From: Paraglaciecola sp. 20A4
GTDB taxonomy: Bacteria; Pseudomonadota; Gammaproteobacteria; Enterobacterales; Alteromonadaceae
Length of the DNA: 64,000 nucleotides
Direction: 5' to 3'
Assembly (NCBI RefSeq): GCF_011378905.1
Contig: NZ_WTPY01000017.1
Coordinates: 28,542-92,541, forward strand
In this document: piece by piece, positions 26,182 to 35,372 of the stretch
Position numbering within the stretch: the first letter of the stretch is position 1
Layout: each line of letters begins with the position of its first letter
Made by a program: the position numbers and the translations under genes
The notes under the pieces: model-generated
What the model was told of the DNA's origin: nothing
What the model saw: the letters and a program-made list of their open reading frames with translations, nothing else
Database searches by the model: none

Positions 26182-27009
26182 ATGTTATCTGCCGAAGAAT
26201 ATGCTCTGCGCGCTACGCAATCTTTCACCCTACCGCAAACATGTGTTCAGATACGACGTCTACTTGATAATAATAAATCCGACTCAACTGACATAGCAAA
26301 GATAATATCGAACGATCCAGCTCTTAGCGCTAAGCTCCTTAAATTAGCCAACAGCGCTCTATTTCGCTTCGAGTACCAAATAGACGATATCGACAAAGCG
26401 ATAACCGTTATAGGAGGAGAAGCCCTTTACAATTTAATGATGGCAGAAACTGCCAGTTCCGCATTTGAGCACTTCAGCAATGATGCGATCGATTTAAATC
26501 GTTTTTGGCTACAAAGTGTTTACGCAGCCTTAGTGGCGAAAAATCTGGCAAAAATGGCTCGTATTCGCACCAGTGGACGTTATTTTGTCATCGGTTTAAT
26601 GCATAATATTGGTGAATTGCTTGTAGCAGCCGATACGCCAAATTTTGCGACACAATGTGCTGAATATAGTACCGACGTACCACCATGGAAGAGCCAAGAA
26701 AATATACTCGGCTTCTGTTATACCGATTGTACTTATGCGTTACTCAAGCAATGGAACTTGCCATCCAATTTATATCAATCATTGCCCAATGCCCACAGCG
26801 AAACGATTAACGGCACCCAAGCTGATGGATTGATGTTCATAGTATACCGAGCGGCATTAACGTTGGTTGAACCGGAAAAGTTTAATCTCTCAAATTTAAT
26901 TTCCCATTCGTTATTGCAAAAGATGAGGTTAACGGAACAAGATGTTGTCGACAGCATGAAATTTGCTCAAATAGAAGCTGCGACGCTGATAAGTGTACTG
27001 CGGTCTTAA
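26182..27009 (+). CDS. HDOD-domain signalling protein
   Basis: A 275-residue protein made almost wholly of an HDOD domain, a catalytically degenerate HD relative found in bacterial signalling. Typical segments are ISNDPALSAKLLKLANSA, IDDIDKAITVIGGEALYNL and FVIGLMHNIGELL. It has no receiver, GGDEF or EAL partner domain. AAAGGG lies 8 bases before the ATG. The target is unknown. Confidence 0.88.
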   Translation: MLSAEEYALRATQSFTLPQTCVQIRRLLDNNKSDSTDIAKIISNDPALSAKLLKLANSALFRFEYQIDDIDKAITVIGGEALYNLMMAETASSAFEHFSNDAIDLNRFWLQSVYAALVAKNLAKMARIRTSGRYFVIGLMHNIGELLVAADTPNFATQCAEYSTDVPPWKSQENILGFCYTDCTYALLKQWNLPSNLYQSLPNAHSETINGTQADGLMFIVYRAALTLVEPEKFNLSNLISHSLLQKMRLTEQDVVDSMKFAQIEAATLISVLRS

Positions 27010-27128
27010 TTGATTAAAGCTTAGTCTAAAGTTCTAGGCTTTGCTCGTGTATAGGGATGCATTTTAAACACCAGTTAGCTATAATGCCGCGCATCGTCCT
27101 GTGTTTACTAATCTTATTTCGAAGAATA

Positions 27129-27917
27129 ATGTTCAGATACCTACTTTTGCTGGCTCTGTGTTTCCCCTGTCATGCTCAGATTAACATTATGCGTTCTCTC
27201 TATATGTCGGACAGCGTTGGCTCGCTTCCAGAATCTGGTAGCCGTATTTCAGCTACCGGTGAATTAGGTATACTGGCCAACAAAGGCAACACCAACTCCT
27301 CGAGTTTAAACGCCAAATTTAACATTAGTCACGAACTAGAAAAGTGGAGCTATCAAGCTATCGCTAGTACCCGTTATACAACCTCTAAAGAGGGCGAAGA
27401 CGGGCAAGAGTATGATGAGACAACTGCACAGAAGAATTTTATCTCAACTCAAATTGATTTCAAACTTGCTTCCCCTGATGAACGTATATTCATCTATGCT
27501 GAATACGAAAATGATCGTTTCGATATTTATGATTACCAAACGTTAGTCGCTAGTGGCTGGAGTGAACGTCTTTGGCGTGACGAATTCAGTGAATTTAAGT
27601 ATAGCGTAGGGCCCGGATACGCCATCGGTGAGGCAAAAAATGATGAAGAGAATGATGACTTGCAAGGTCTCATCCTGCGGACCGCTTTGGAATACACATT
27701 AGAAATTTCAAAGTCAGCGCAGTTTCGTCAGTTTATCAGCACTGAAACCGACCCCGAATACACCAGAACCAAATCTGAGACGTCACTTTCCACTAAAATT
27801 TTTGGCTCATTAGCCATGAAGTTATCGTTTATTATGGAACACAATAGTAATGCAGAAGTGTCCCAAGAGAGCTTAGACACGGAAACCGCTGTGACGCTCG
27901 TTTACCATTTTTTTTAA
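27129..27917 (+). CDS. DUF481 (YdiY-like) outer-membrane protein, copy 1
   Basis: A 262-residue exported protein. With the ATG at 27129 it begins with a signal peptide (FRYLLLLALCFPCHAQ). DUF481 features follow: GELGILANKGNTNSSSLNAK at the start of the barrel, YEYxNDRFD-like strands, GWSERLW, YSVGPGY and a C-terminal YHFF. E. coli YdiY of this family is thought to be an acid-inducible outer-membrane protein. It lies 48 bases upstream of a paralogue with the same layout. Confidence 0.85.
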   Translation: MFRYLLLLALCFPCHAQINIMRSLYMSDSVGSLPESGSRISATGELGILANKGNTNSSSLNAKFNISHELEKWSYQAIASTRYTTSKEGEDGQEYDETTAQKNFISTQIDFKLASPDERIFIYAEYENDRFDIYDYQTLVASGWSERLWRDEFSEFKYSVGPGYAIGEAKNDEENDDLQGLILRTALEYTLEISKSAQFRQFISTETDPEYTRTKSETSLSTKIFGSLAMKLSFIMEHNSNAEVSQESLDTETAVTLVYHFF

Positions 27918-27965
27918 CTCGTTATTGCCCTAACAAATTTAATTTTCACCTTAAGGATATTTTTT

Positions 27966-28703
27966 ATGAACAAAACGCTTATCGCTACCGGACTACTACT
28001 CACCGGAAATGCCTTCGCCCAAGAAGAAGTCAAACCATTTACTATGGATGGCGAGCTAGGCTTTATCGCTACATCGGGTAATACTGAAACGACCTCTTTA
28101 AATGCAAAATTGTCTGCTCACCAAGAGCTAGAACAATGGAGTAATGATTTCTTGTTTGAAGGGTTATATAAAAATGACGATGTCGCCCTTGACGACGATA
28201 CCAGCGAAACACAAACCACCGCCCAAAAATTCTTTGTATCGGGTCAAGGTAACTACAAGTTAGCTAATCCTGATCACCGTTTATTCGCATTCGGTTCGTA
28301 CGAAGATGATCGTTTCAGTAGCTTTAACTATCAATCAACGGTTGCAGCGGGTTGGAGCCAAAAGTTGTGGGACAACGAAACCACAAAGTTTGAATACAGT
28401 GTGGGTCCTGGTTACTCATTTGCTGAAACCTCTGAAGGTGAAGACGCAGACAGTTTCATTGTTCGTGGTGCTTTAGGCTTCAATTGGAAAGTTTCTGATA
28501 CGGCCACATTTAAACAAACAATGAGTACTGAAGTCGGTGAAGATAACACCAAGTCAAAATCAATCACTTCGCTATCAGCCAAGATAAACAGCTCCTTGTC
28601 GATGAAATTGACGTTTACCTTGGATCACAACTCCAACGTGTCCAGTGATACAGAGAAGCTAGATACACAAACAGCTGCAACGATCGTTTACACTTTCTTC
28701 TAA
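27966..28703 (+). CDS. DUF481 (YdiY-like) outer-membrane protein, copy 2
   Basis: A 245-residue paralogue of the preceding gene. A signal peptide ends in GNAFAQ. The barrel repeats the same landmarks as copy 1: GELGFIATSGNTETTSLNAKL, EDDRFSSFNYQ, AAGWSQKLWDNE, YSVGPGYSFAE and a terminal YTFF. AAGGA lies 9 bases before the ATG. The two genes are probably one operon produced by tandem duplication with substantial divergence. Confidence 0.88.
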   Translation: MNKTLIATGLLLTGNAFAQEEVKPFTMDGELGFIATSGNTETTSLNAKLSAHQELEQWSNDFLFEGLYKNDDVALDDDTSETQTTAQKFFVSGQGNYKLANPDHRLFAFGSYEDDRFSSFNYQSTVAAGWSQKLWDNETTKFEYSVGPGYSFAETSEGEDADSFIVRGALGFNWKVSDTATFKQTMSTEVGEDNTKSKSITSLSAKINSSLSMKLTFTLDHNSNVSSDTEKLDTQTAATIVYTFF

Positions 28704-28713
28704 ACGAGCATCG

Positions 28714-28755
28714 TACCCACAAAAAAGGCACTTATGTTGCCTTTTTTTGTGGGTA
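28714..28755. terminator. Bidirectional terminator between the DUF481 pair and the porin gene
   Basis: TACCCACAAAAAAGGCA and the matching TGCC-T7-GTGGGTA arm form a long stem with a 7-nt loop. It separates two convergent transcription units and has T runs in both directions. Confidence 0.92.
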
Positions 28756-28763
28756 CTATTTAT

Positions 28764-29993
28764 TTAACGCCATTTAAATTGAAGCACACCTAATGTCTGT
28801 CGTTGATCTCGCTTTGGCTGCTCAGCCAATGTTATACGATTGTAGGCGCGATTGTAGTTAACGTGTTGTTCTAACCCTAATTGCCAACTTTTATTAATAT
28901 TGTAACGCCAAGCGATGGTCAAACCACGGCCGTCACTTTCATTAATATCATTGGGGAAAATATCGTTTTCGGATACCCTAAAATTATCAATGCGGGCACT
29001 GACACGATGTGCTCCAAGCTTATGGCTATACATCAAGTACCATGCATCAAAGTTGATGTAAACAAAGCGCTGACCCATAACACTACTGCCCGTTAACCAC
29101 TGAGCAATAAGCCTAGCGTTTGAAGTAAAATCATGTGAGAAAGCCAGCGAATGAAATTTCGTTCGCCAAGCGTACAAGCGTTGATGATTCACTACATTTG
29201 GATCGGCTTGATTATCGTATAAATAATAACGCAACTGCGTTTTTTTATAGTAGCTAAGGTGCGCCCCTAGATAAAATCCAACGCGCCCATCAAGTTCATG
29301 GAAAGGCTCAACATAAGATGGATGGAAAATACCATCCGGGTCGTTTACGGTTGGGTAGTTGGCAAATATCAGCCTGTCGTTTTGTAGACTTTGACGGTCG
29401 TGCATGGCGAACCCACGCCAACTCAAAATTGTGCCTAATGTATCATTTCCCTTAAATGCCCCTGCGAGCACTTCCCAGGATAACGGGCTTCGACTGCTTC
29501 GACCCGAGTTATACAAAGATACTTCAACGCCTGCGACGCGCAGCTCTTCGCCTATCCAGCTATTAATAGACGATTGCGTATAGGTATATGGAGATAACCA
29601 GCCAATATCAACGTTTTCTAGAGACATCCTGGGATAAAAAAATCCGGCCCGGGCTTTAAACCGCGCAGAACCAATAGACAAGGGTTTATAGTTCACAACG
29701 GCTTGAGTCACACCCAGATGTTGCTCACCGTTTTGATAAACGTTGGCAACTACGTTATAAGATAAACTAGAAGTAAATTTACCTTTAACGTTCAGCAAGC
29801 CCTGCTGTAAATTTAAGCTGTCATCTTGATATTGAACGATACCGGTTCCACCATCAAGCCAAGGAAGCTGACCGTCCGCTTTAACAACATTAGCTTGTAC
29901 TAATCCGCTAAATTGTTGCGCATTTACCATAGACAGCTCGGTGAATACCGCTAACACGCCCAACATAACTCGCATCAAAAACACGCCATTCAT
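28764..29993 (-). CDS. Predicted outer-membrane porin of a cupredoxin-porin operon
   Basis: A 409-residue exported protein rich in alternating aromatic and polar beta-strand segments. A signal peptide ends in MVNAQQ, and the last residues are GVLQFKWR, the usual outer-membrane barrel ending in an aromatic region. The substrate is unknown. I take the ATG at 29993 because the decayed upstream reading frame ends at an ATGA overlap there. The frame is open back to 30050, but that part is the remains of the upstream gene in another frame. An ATG at 29975 is a second candidate. Confidence 0.75.
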   Translation of the reverse strand: MNGVFLMRVMLGVLAVFTELSMVNAQQFSGLVQANVVKADGQLPWLDGGTGIVQYQDDSLNLQQGLLNVKGKFTSSLSYNVVANVYQNGEQHLGVTQAVVNYKPLSIGSARFKARAGFFYPRMSLENVDIGWLSPYTYTQSSINSWIGEELRVAGVEVSLYNSGRSSRSPLSWEVLAGAFKGNDTLGTILSWRGFAMHDRQSLQNDRLIFANYPTVNDPDGIFHPSYVEPFHELDGRVGFYLGAHLSYYKKTQLRYYLYDNQADPNVVNHQRLYAWRTKFHSLAFSHDFTSNARLIAQWLTGSSVMGQRFVYINFDAWYLMYSHKLGAHRVSARIDNFRVSENDIFPNDINESDGRGLTIAWRYNINKSWQLGLEQHVNYNRAYNRITLAEQPKRDQRQTLGVLQFKWR

Positions 29994-30234
29994 GCTACTA
30001 GACGACCATCTGTAATATTCTCGACCAAAAGCACAAACTCGTCGACACATAAGATTTTGGTCAACAAGCGAGCGTTCTCCCAGTAAGACTGCCAGCCAAG
30101 CGTTGAGTATTTCGTTGTTGGTAAACTAATTTTGACGGGAAAGAGAAGATAACCAATAAAATATTAGTCAGTAATAATAGGGATTGAAACGATAATTGCG
30201 TGTGCAAGAAAGTTGTGAAAAACAACTTACTCAT
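29990..30234 (-). pseudogene. Decayed small reading frame between cupredoxin and porin genes
   Basis: An ATG at 30234 overlaps the cupredoxin stop by 8 bases. It opens a frame with one transmembrane helix (FQSLLLLTNILLVIFSF) followed by VYQQRNTQRLAGSLTGRT, which resembles the start of membrane-bound sensor or GGDEF proteins. The frame stops at 30061. A frame shifted by one continues as ILCVDEFVLLVENITDGRLVA and stops at a TGA that overlaps the porin ATG. Both junctions have the overlaps of an intact operon. I infer a frameshifted remnant of a longer membrane signalling gene. It could instead be a small functional membrane peptide of 57 residues. Confidence 0.45.
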
Positions 30235-30871
30235 AGTCACTAAATTCATTGTCACTATTTTCGTAAGCGTTAACGTCAGGAAGCAAACTTGAAGGAATTT
30301 CCACCGTTATCTGCTCGTCGCCTTGAACAGACAGATTTATTTCGAAGGATTCAGGTGAGTCTTGAATACGTGGATGCCAGGCCTTAAGCGAATACTCGCC
30401 ATCAGGCAAAACGATCATCGCCTTGCCTGCTGTATCTGTCTGTTTAAAATATGGGGTATCGACGACGTAAATATAACCGAGCATCCAATCATGTACGTTA
30501 CAGCCAAGTTCAACCACACCAACTTTTTCAAATAACAATGGGTTTGCCCTAAGACCTTTATACAATTCCAATTCAAATACTTTGGCTGGCGAGAATGAGT
30601 AAACATGGTGTTGAATAGAATCTGAATTGGGAAAGCTAACTTGAGTACTGCGCTGCACGGCTAAAATATGCGGTAAAAATTGGGTGTTGACCTGATCCAT
30701 TATGGCTATCTTAGCGATAGGCTCCTGGGGGGCAAGATTTTCAGATGTTAGATATACAACGACATTAGACAATGCCTTATTTTGCTTATCTAACACCGTT
30801 ATTTCTATGTTTCCTGCGTAACTCATAAAACTCGTTACACCTAACAATAATCCCATACTGAATATGCGCAT
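30227..30871 (-). CDS. Periplasmic cupredoxin-like protein (methylamine-utilization-protein-like)
   Basis: A 214-residue exported protein. Its signal peptide is MRIFSMGLLLGVTSFMSYAG, and AAGG lies 5 bases before the ATG at 30871. A cupredoxin fold with a type I copper site is suggested by the His in SIQHHVYSFS and by the cluster GCNVHDWM, which supplies Cys, His and Met ligands. A carboxypeptidase-regulatory-like beta domain surrounds it (VYLTSENLAPQ, LPDGEYSLKAWHP). Such proteins are often labelled methylamine utilization proteins without proof. An earlier in-frame start at 30934 would overlap fimV and hide the signal peptide. Confidence 0.8.
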   Translation of the reverse strand: MRIFSMGLLLGVTSFMSYAGNIEITVLDKQNKALSNVVVYLTSENLAPQEPIAKIAIMDQVNTQFLPHILAVQRSTQVSFPNSDSIQHHVYSFSPAKVFELELYKGLRANPLLFEKVGVVELGCNVHDWMLGYIYVVDTPYFKQTDTAGKAMIVLPDGEYSLKAWHPRIQDSPESFEINLSVQGDEQITVEIPSSLLPDVNAYENSDNEFSDYE

Positions 30872-30920
30872 TACTACCTTAAACTTTGAGTAAACACTAA
30901 TCGCTTTGTAGTGAACTAAC

Positions 30921-33900
30921 TTACGCGTAGCCATTCAAGCTGGCCAACACACGTTTAGCTTCGTCAGATTGAGGTGGGTGTCCGTACTCTATTATTTCCT
31001 CAAGTAACTCAGTGGCAGACTCAATCTCACCGATTTCTATGTAGGCATGTGCTAAATCAAGCTTAGCGCCAAAACCATCATCACTGTCGACATCTACATG
31101 ATCAGCATCCCCTTGGGCTCCAGCGAATTCCCCCATTACAGCATTTAAATTTAGGGCTTTTTCAGGTGAGGGATCGGCCGTAATACTGTCGTTAAGTAAC
31201 TCATCAACATCTAAAAAATCATTGTCTTGGTCATCGCTGTCATCCAGCTCGTTGCCTTCGAGCAAGGTGGCTATATCAACCGCATCATCTTGCGCAGCTT
31301 TTCTATCTGGGGTGTGCAACGACTCTTCGGCCGATGCCCGCTCTAACTCTTCATCTAAGTCATCATCTAGACTTTGTAACATGTCATCAAAAGAGGCCGA
31401 TTCTAAATCATCGATCGTTTCAACGTCATCGGCGTCTGCGTCACTTAGCCAGTCCTCTAACTCTGGAAAATCATCTAAATCAGCATTATTTTCCGTTACT
31501 GGCGTTGCTGATGATTGCGCATAATCATTGGATGTTTGCTTAGCATCCTCGCTATCTTCATCATCCAGCGCAAAGCTTTGCAGTGCACTTTCTAACTCGT
31601 CATCATCAAAATCATCTAACGTACCAATATCATCTAAATCCAAAGTACTGCTAGATTCATCTTTGCGTTCTGAGGTATCTGTTAATGTGTCAGACTCGAT
31701 ATCATCAAAGTCCGCTAATGCTTGCTCTAATGCATCATCTATCTCGCTATCATCTGATCTGCTTGATTGATCGTTTGATTCTAGAGGATCATCTGTAATG
31801 GCTTCCGATGAGCCAGTTTCCTTTGATACAGGATCATCGGTGTCAGTGTCAGCATTATTTTGTTCAGCAGTTGACCCTAGCTCTTCGTCGCTATCGTCAA
31901 GAGAAGCCGATGAGGCATTTGATTCTTGAAGTTCATCATCAATATCCGCAGACGATGTCCGTTCCTCTGATACATGGTCATCGATATCGGTGCCTGCGTC
32001 AGTCTCAGTCTCAGCATTATTTTGTTCAGCAGCTGAAGCTAGCTCTTCGTCGCTATCGTCTAGGGAAGTCGATGAGACACTTGATTCTTGAAGTTCATCA
32101 TAAATGGCCTCAGATGATGCTGGTTCCTCTGATACATGGTCATCGGTGTCAGTGTCTGCATCAGTCTCAGCCTCAGCATTATTTTGTTCTGCAGTTGACG
32201 CTAGCTCTTCGTCGCTATCGTCAAGAGAAGCCGATGAGACATTTGATTCTTGAAGTTCATCATCAATAGCCTCAGATGATGCCGGTTCCTCTGATACATG
32301 GTCATCGGTGTCAGTCTCAGTCTCAGCATTATTTTGTTCAGCAGTTGACGCTAGCTCTTCGTCACTATCGTCTAAGGAAGTCGATGAGGCACTTGATTCT
32401 TGAAGTTCATCATCAATAGCCTCAGATGATGCCGGTTCCTCTGATACATGGTCATCGGTATCAGTGTCAGTATTACTTTGTTCATCAGCTGATGTTCGCT
32501 CTGCGTCTTTATCGTCTACTGGAGTCGATAAGACATTTGGATCTTGAAGTTCATCTGAAACAGTTTCTGTTGGCGCATTATCAGAACTATCTTCTAGCCC
32601 TGAATCACTTTCAGCGGGGGGTAACGTTTTTTCAATATCTTTATTGGTAGTATCTAAAGAAACACGCTCTTCTTGCTGTCCACTGTGATTTTCTAATTTA
32701 TTAGACTCATCGAGGGTATAATCGACAACGTCTAAGTCATCATTGTCTTGCGGTAAATCGAGGTCTTTTTGTGCATCGGTAATGCCATTGTCGTCATTAA
32801 GCTCTTCAACAAAGGGGTCTTCATCAATTAAGACATCGTCTTGGCTGTCTGCGACGTTACCGTCATCAGCATCGGCAGCCTCTTTCTCTATAGTAGATCC
32901 GCTCTTTTCTTGCTCGACTGCTTGTTCAACAAGTTCTTGCCGATCATCATTTGTTGCAGGAAATTGGTCGGCAGTACCTTGCTCCAGTTCCGCGTCTAAT
33001 TCCGGCGCAGCTCCAGACTCATCTTTAGAAGTAGCTGCATTTTTTTGAGGAGACTCACTCGTTGGTGCAGTGTCATTTGCAAAAGTTTGTTCATCCATAT
33101 TTGTTGATGAATGATCCTCTGACGGCTCAGGCTCAGAGCTAGCACTGTCGACCTCGGTGAATATATCACCCAGATCTTCGGTAATTTTATCCAGTTCTTG
33201 TATGTCATGTTGCGGCGTACCGGTAAATTCAGGCTCGTCTTCACCTTCAGGCAACATGTCTTGCATCATTTCAACTTGCTCGAGTTCATCGATCAAGTTG
33301 CTGGTGATGTTATCTAGCTCTTCACTTTGTGATGCTATCTCTTTATCGAGCTGTTCCAGTACGTCTTCATTGATGGGATCGTCTGCATTTACTTCGGACG
33401 ATGCAGGAAGCTCCGCTTTAGGTTCAACTAACAACTCATCAATACTGATTTCAGGCTGCTCGTCAATGTCCTTTACAGGAGATAATTCAGCATTATCCAC
33501 AGGCAAATCGTCAGGCGTATCAGCAGGTGCATCTTTCTCATTGTCGGCACTGTTTTCAATATTATCTTCATCGACTGTCAGCTCAACATCTTTATCCGAC
33601 TCTAACTCAGCCTCTAAATCGCCTAAGTCAAAATCATCATCATCATCATCATCATCAAGATTCTCATCTTGAATTTCAGGTGCCTCACTCTCGGGATCAT
33701 CTTGAGAGGCAACTTCCTCCGCAGGCGTTTCTGGAGGTAGATCTTGAATGGGGTCGTCTTCAGACAAATCGATGTTGTCCATCTCTTCATCGATTTCAGC
33801 GAGAAGATCGTCTTCATCTTCGAATAAATTATCTAAATCATCTTGATCAAGCTCGTCGCTACCCGCTTCAAAATTTTCAGTCGGGTTCAGCTCGTTATCC

Positions 33901-35000
33901 GGTACCAACATATCGTCGTCAAGATCATCAAAGTCGTCTTTCTCTTCCTCGAACGATTCTTTGAGCTCTTCAGCCAGTACATCATCAGGCACATCTTGTT
34001 CACCAAACAAGCTGTCATCGTCTAATTCAGAACTTAGTTCTTCACTCAACGCATCGGACAAGTCGTCCATTTCGCTGGCCACGTAAGTATCTGCTGGCTC
34101 GTCTTTAGTCGCCAGTAAATCAAGATCCATTTCCGTTGGCTTCTTGCGTTTAACTAACCAGTAAGCGAAACTTCCGAGTAGTAGCAAAGAAAATAATATT
34201 GAGGAAATAATTAGCGTAAGTGGCTTCATTAGCCAATCACTGAACCCGCCTTTTTGCTCGGCCGCCAGCACTTTAGCAGCCTCATCTCGAGACTTGGCCA
34301 GCAGCTCTTCGATGCTTTTACCCATTTGCAGCATTTGCTCATCTCGCAACGCTTCTTGGCTACGAATTTCTGCTAAATCTTTATTGACCGAATCTAGACT
34401 TTCAAAGACTCGTTGATTTTCGTTGATAATACTTTGCACACTAAGAATAGACTCGGCAAACTGCTGCCGTATTTCTTGAAACTGGCGACTTTGTTCCTCA
34501 TTGATAACGCCTAAGCGCTTTTCAAGAATGTCTTTGGTTTCATCTAAATCAGTTTTACTGGCTAATTTCTTATTGGTGCTAGAGCCGCTATCAGCCGTCT
34601 CACCACCAATATTGAGTAACTGGTTATCATAACGAACTTTAGCAATAGCCTGCCCTTCGTTTACACGACCGACATATTGCGTGGCCGGCAACCGGAGTAT
34701 CGCGCCATCTCTGAGAAGATTAATGTTATTGCGCTCGAACGCATCCCGGTTGAGTTCGTAGGTTGCGAACATAACTTGGTAAATAGAATGACTAGAGTTT
34801 TGACGAGACTGACTGGCAATGCGCCAAAGCGTATCTGCAGAGGTAATGGGTCCATAAGTTTGCCCCGAATAATCAGAGTCTGTACTTTTCGGGCCTTTGA
34901 TACGTACTTGCTGAAAATCGGTCGCTTGCGCTTGTAGGCCAAGAGAAAACGTTAAACTGAGGCTCGCTACAAAAAATAGGGCTAGCGTTCGCAAATTCAT
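30921..35000 (-). CDS. fimV: FimV-family polar hub protein with long acidic repeat region
   Basis: A 1359-residue inner-membrane protein; FimV organises pole-localised type IV pilus, chemotaxis and secretion factors and binds peptidoglycan. After a signal peptide (to about residue 26) come a LysM-like periplasmic domain (YGPITSADTLWRIA to about residue 110), a coiled coil (about 150-245), one transmembrane helix (about 260-283) and about 1000 extremely Asp/Glu/Ser-rich cytoplasmic residues. At the C-terminus the conserved FimV TPR motif (KLDLAHAYIEIGEIESATELLEEII) ends the protein. AAAGGA lies close before the ATG at 35000. It is transcribed away from asd. Confidence 0.93.
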   Translation of the reverse strand: MNLRTLALFFVASLSLTFSLGLQAQATDFQQVRIKGPKSTDSDYSGQTYGPITSADTLWRIASQSRQNSSHSIYQVMFATYELNRDAFERNNINLLRDGAILRLPATQYVGRVNEGQAIAKVRYDNQLLNIGGETADSGSSTNKKLASKTDLDETKDILEKRLGVINEEQSRQFQEIRQQFAESILSVQSIINENQRVFESLDSVNKDLAEIRSQEALRDEQMLQMGKSIEELLAKSRDEAAKVLAAEQKGGFSDWLMKPLTLIISSILFSLLLLGSFAYWLVKRKKPTEMDLDLLATKDEPADTYVASEMDDLSDALSEELSSELDDDSLFGEQDVPDDVLAEELKESFEEEKDDFDDLDDDMLVPDNELNPTENFEAGSDELDQDDLDNLFEDEDDLLAEIDEEMDNIDLSEDDPIQDLPPETPAEEVASQDDPESEAPEIQDENLDDDDDDDDFDLGDLEAELESDKDVELTVDEDNIENSADNEKDAPADTPDDLPVDNAELSPVKDIDEQPEISIDELLVEPKAELPASSEVNADDPINEDVLEQLDKEIASQSEELDNITSNLIDELEQVEMMQDMLPEGEDEPEFTGTPQHDIQELDKITEDLGDIFTEVDSASSEPEPSEDHSSTNMDEQTFANDTAPTSESPQKNAATSKDESGAAPELDAELEQGTADQFPATNDDRQELVEQAVEQEKSGSTIEKEAADADDGNVADSQDDVLIDEDPFVEELNDDNGITDAQKDLDLPQDNDDLDVVDYTLDESNKLENHSGQQEERVSLDTTNKDIEKTLPPAESDSGLEDSSDNAPTETVSDELQDPNVLSTPVDDKDAERTSADEQSNTDTDTDDHVSEEPASSEAIDDELQESSASSTSLDDSDEELASTAEQNNAETETDTDDHVSEEPASSEAIDDELQESNVSSASLDDSDEELASTAEQNNAEAETDADTDTDDHVSEEPASSEAIYDELQESSVSSTSLDDSDEELASAAEQNNAETETDAGTDIDDHVSEERTSSADIDDELQESNASSASLDDSDEELGSTAEQNNADTDTDDPVSKETGSSEAITDDPLESNDQSSRSDDSEIDDALEQALADFDDIESDTLTDTSERKDESSSTLDLDDIGTLDDFDDDELESALQSFALDDEDSEDAKQTSNDYAQSSATPVTENNADLDDFPELEDWLSDADADDVETIDDLESASFDDMLQSLDDDLDEELERASAEESLHTPDRKAAQDDAVDIATLLEGNELDDSDDQDNDFLDVDELLNDSITADPSPEKALNLNAVMGEFAGAQGDADHVDVDSDDGFGAKLDLAHAYIEIGEIESATELLEEIIEYGHPPQSDEAKRVLASLNGYA
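31800..32560 (-). repeat. In-frame tandem repeats in fimV
   Basis: Four near-identical copies with periods of 162, 162 and 150 bases (anchor sequence at 31972, 32134, 32296 and 32446), flanked by one degenerate copy on each side. The protein unit is about 50-54 residues and reads DDHVSEEPASSEAIDDELQES, then SLDDSDEELASTAEQNNAE. All length changes are multiples of three. A separate run of eight ATC triplets at 33633-33656 encodes eight aspartates in a row. Confidence 0.9.
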
Positions 35001-35319
35001 TGATCCTTTATGCCTCAAAATTAGGGTAAATAAGCTATTACGAGGTTATTTACAACGTCATTTATTATTATCAATACACGCACTTGAAATTAAAAAGCAA
35101 AAAGTATTCCATTAATTCATAAACTGCGTGAACTTAAGCCAACGTATCTTACTATAAACCAGAAGGTTAAGATGATCTAGAAAGGTATTAAGGGTCTTCA
35201 CGCAGTCTGCTTGTTGCAGATTAACACTGTAAACACCTAATTATTTAACGTTACGCTATCAATTAGTATCGGCACGCTCTTATAAACAATTAGCTTATAA
35301 ACTCTGAGCCTATAAACAA

Positions 35320-35355
35320 ATAACCCACGGGCGCTAAACACGCACCGTGGGTTAT
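35320..35355 (-). terminator. Terminator after asd
   Basis: ATAACCCACGG and CCGTGGGTTAT form an 11-bp stem with a 14-nt loop. It lies 18 bases past the asd stop on the minus strand and is followed there by a T-rich stretch. The gap from here to fimV (35001-35319) is AT-rich, contains three TATAAAC copies near 35283-35315 and should hold the fimV promoter; I see no further feature. Confidence 0.75.
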
Positions 35356-35372
35356 CAAGAGGTAGCCAGCGA

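Noticed and set aside
30227..30871. True methylamine utilization function for the cupredoxin-like protein
   Set aside because: The label is common in databases for this type, but no methylamine dehydrogenase or other mau genes are present here.
31800..32560. Regular repeats resembling a CRISPR array
   Set aside because: The repeats have periods of 150-162 bases, all multiples of three, and lie within the fimV reading frame as protein repeats. There are no short spacers and no cas genes.
31222..33964. Several long open frames on the plus strand opposite fimV
   Set aside because: They are Ser- or His/Arg-rich antisense translations of Asp/Glu/Ser codon repeats, with no ribosome sites and no family resemblance.
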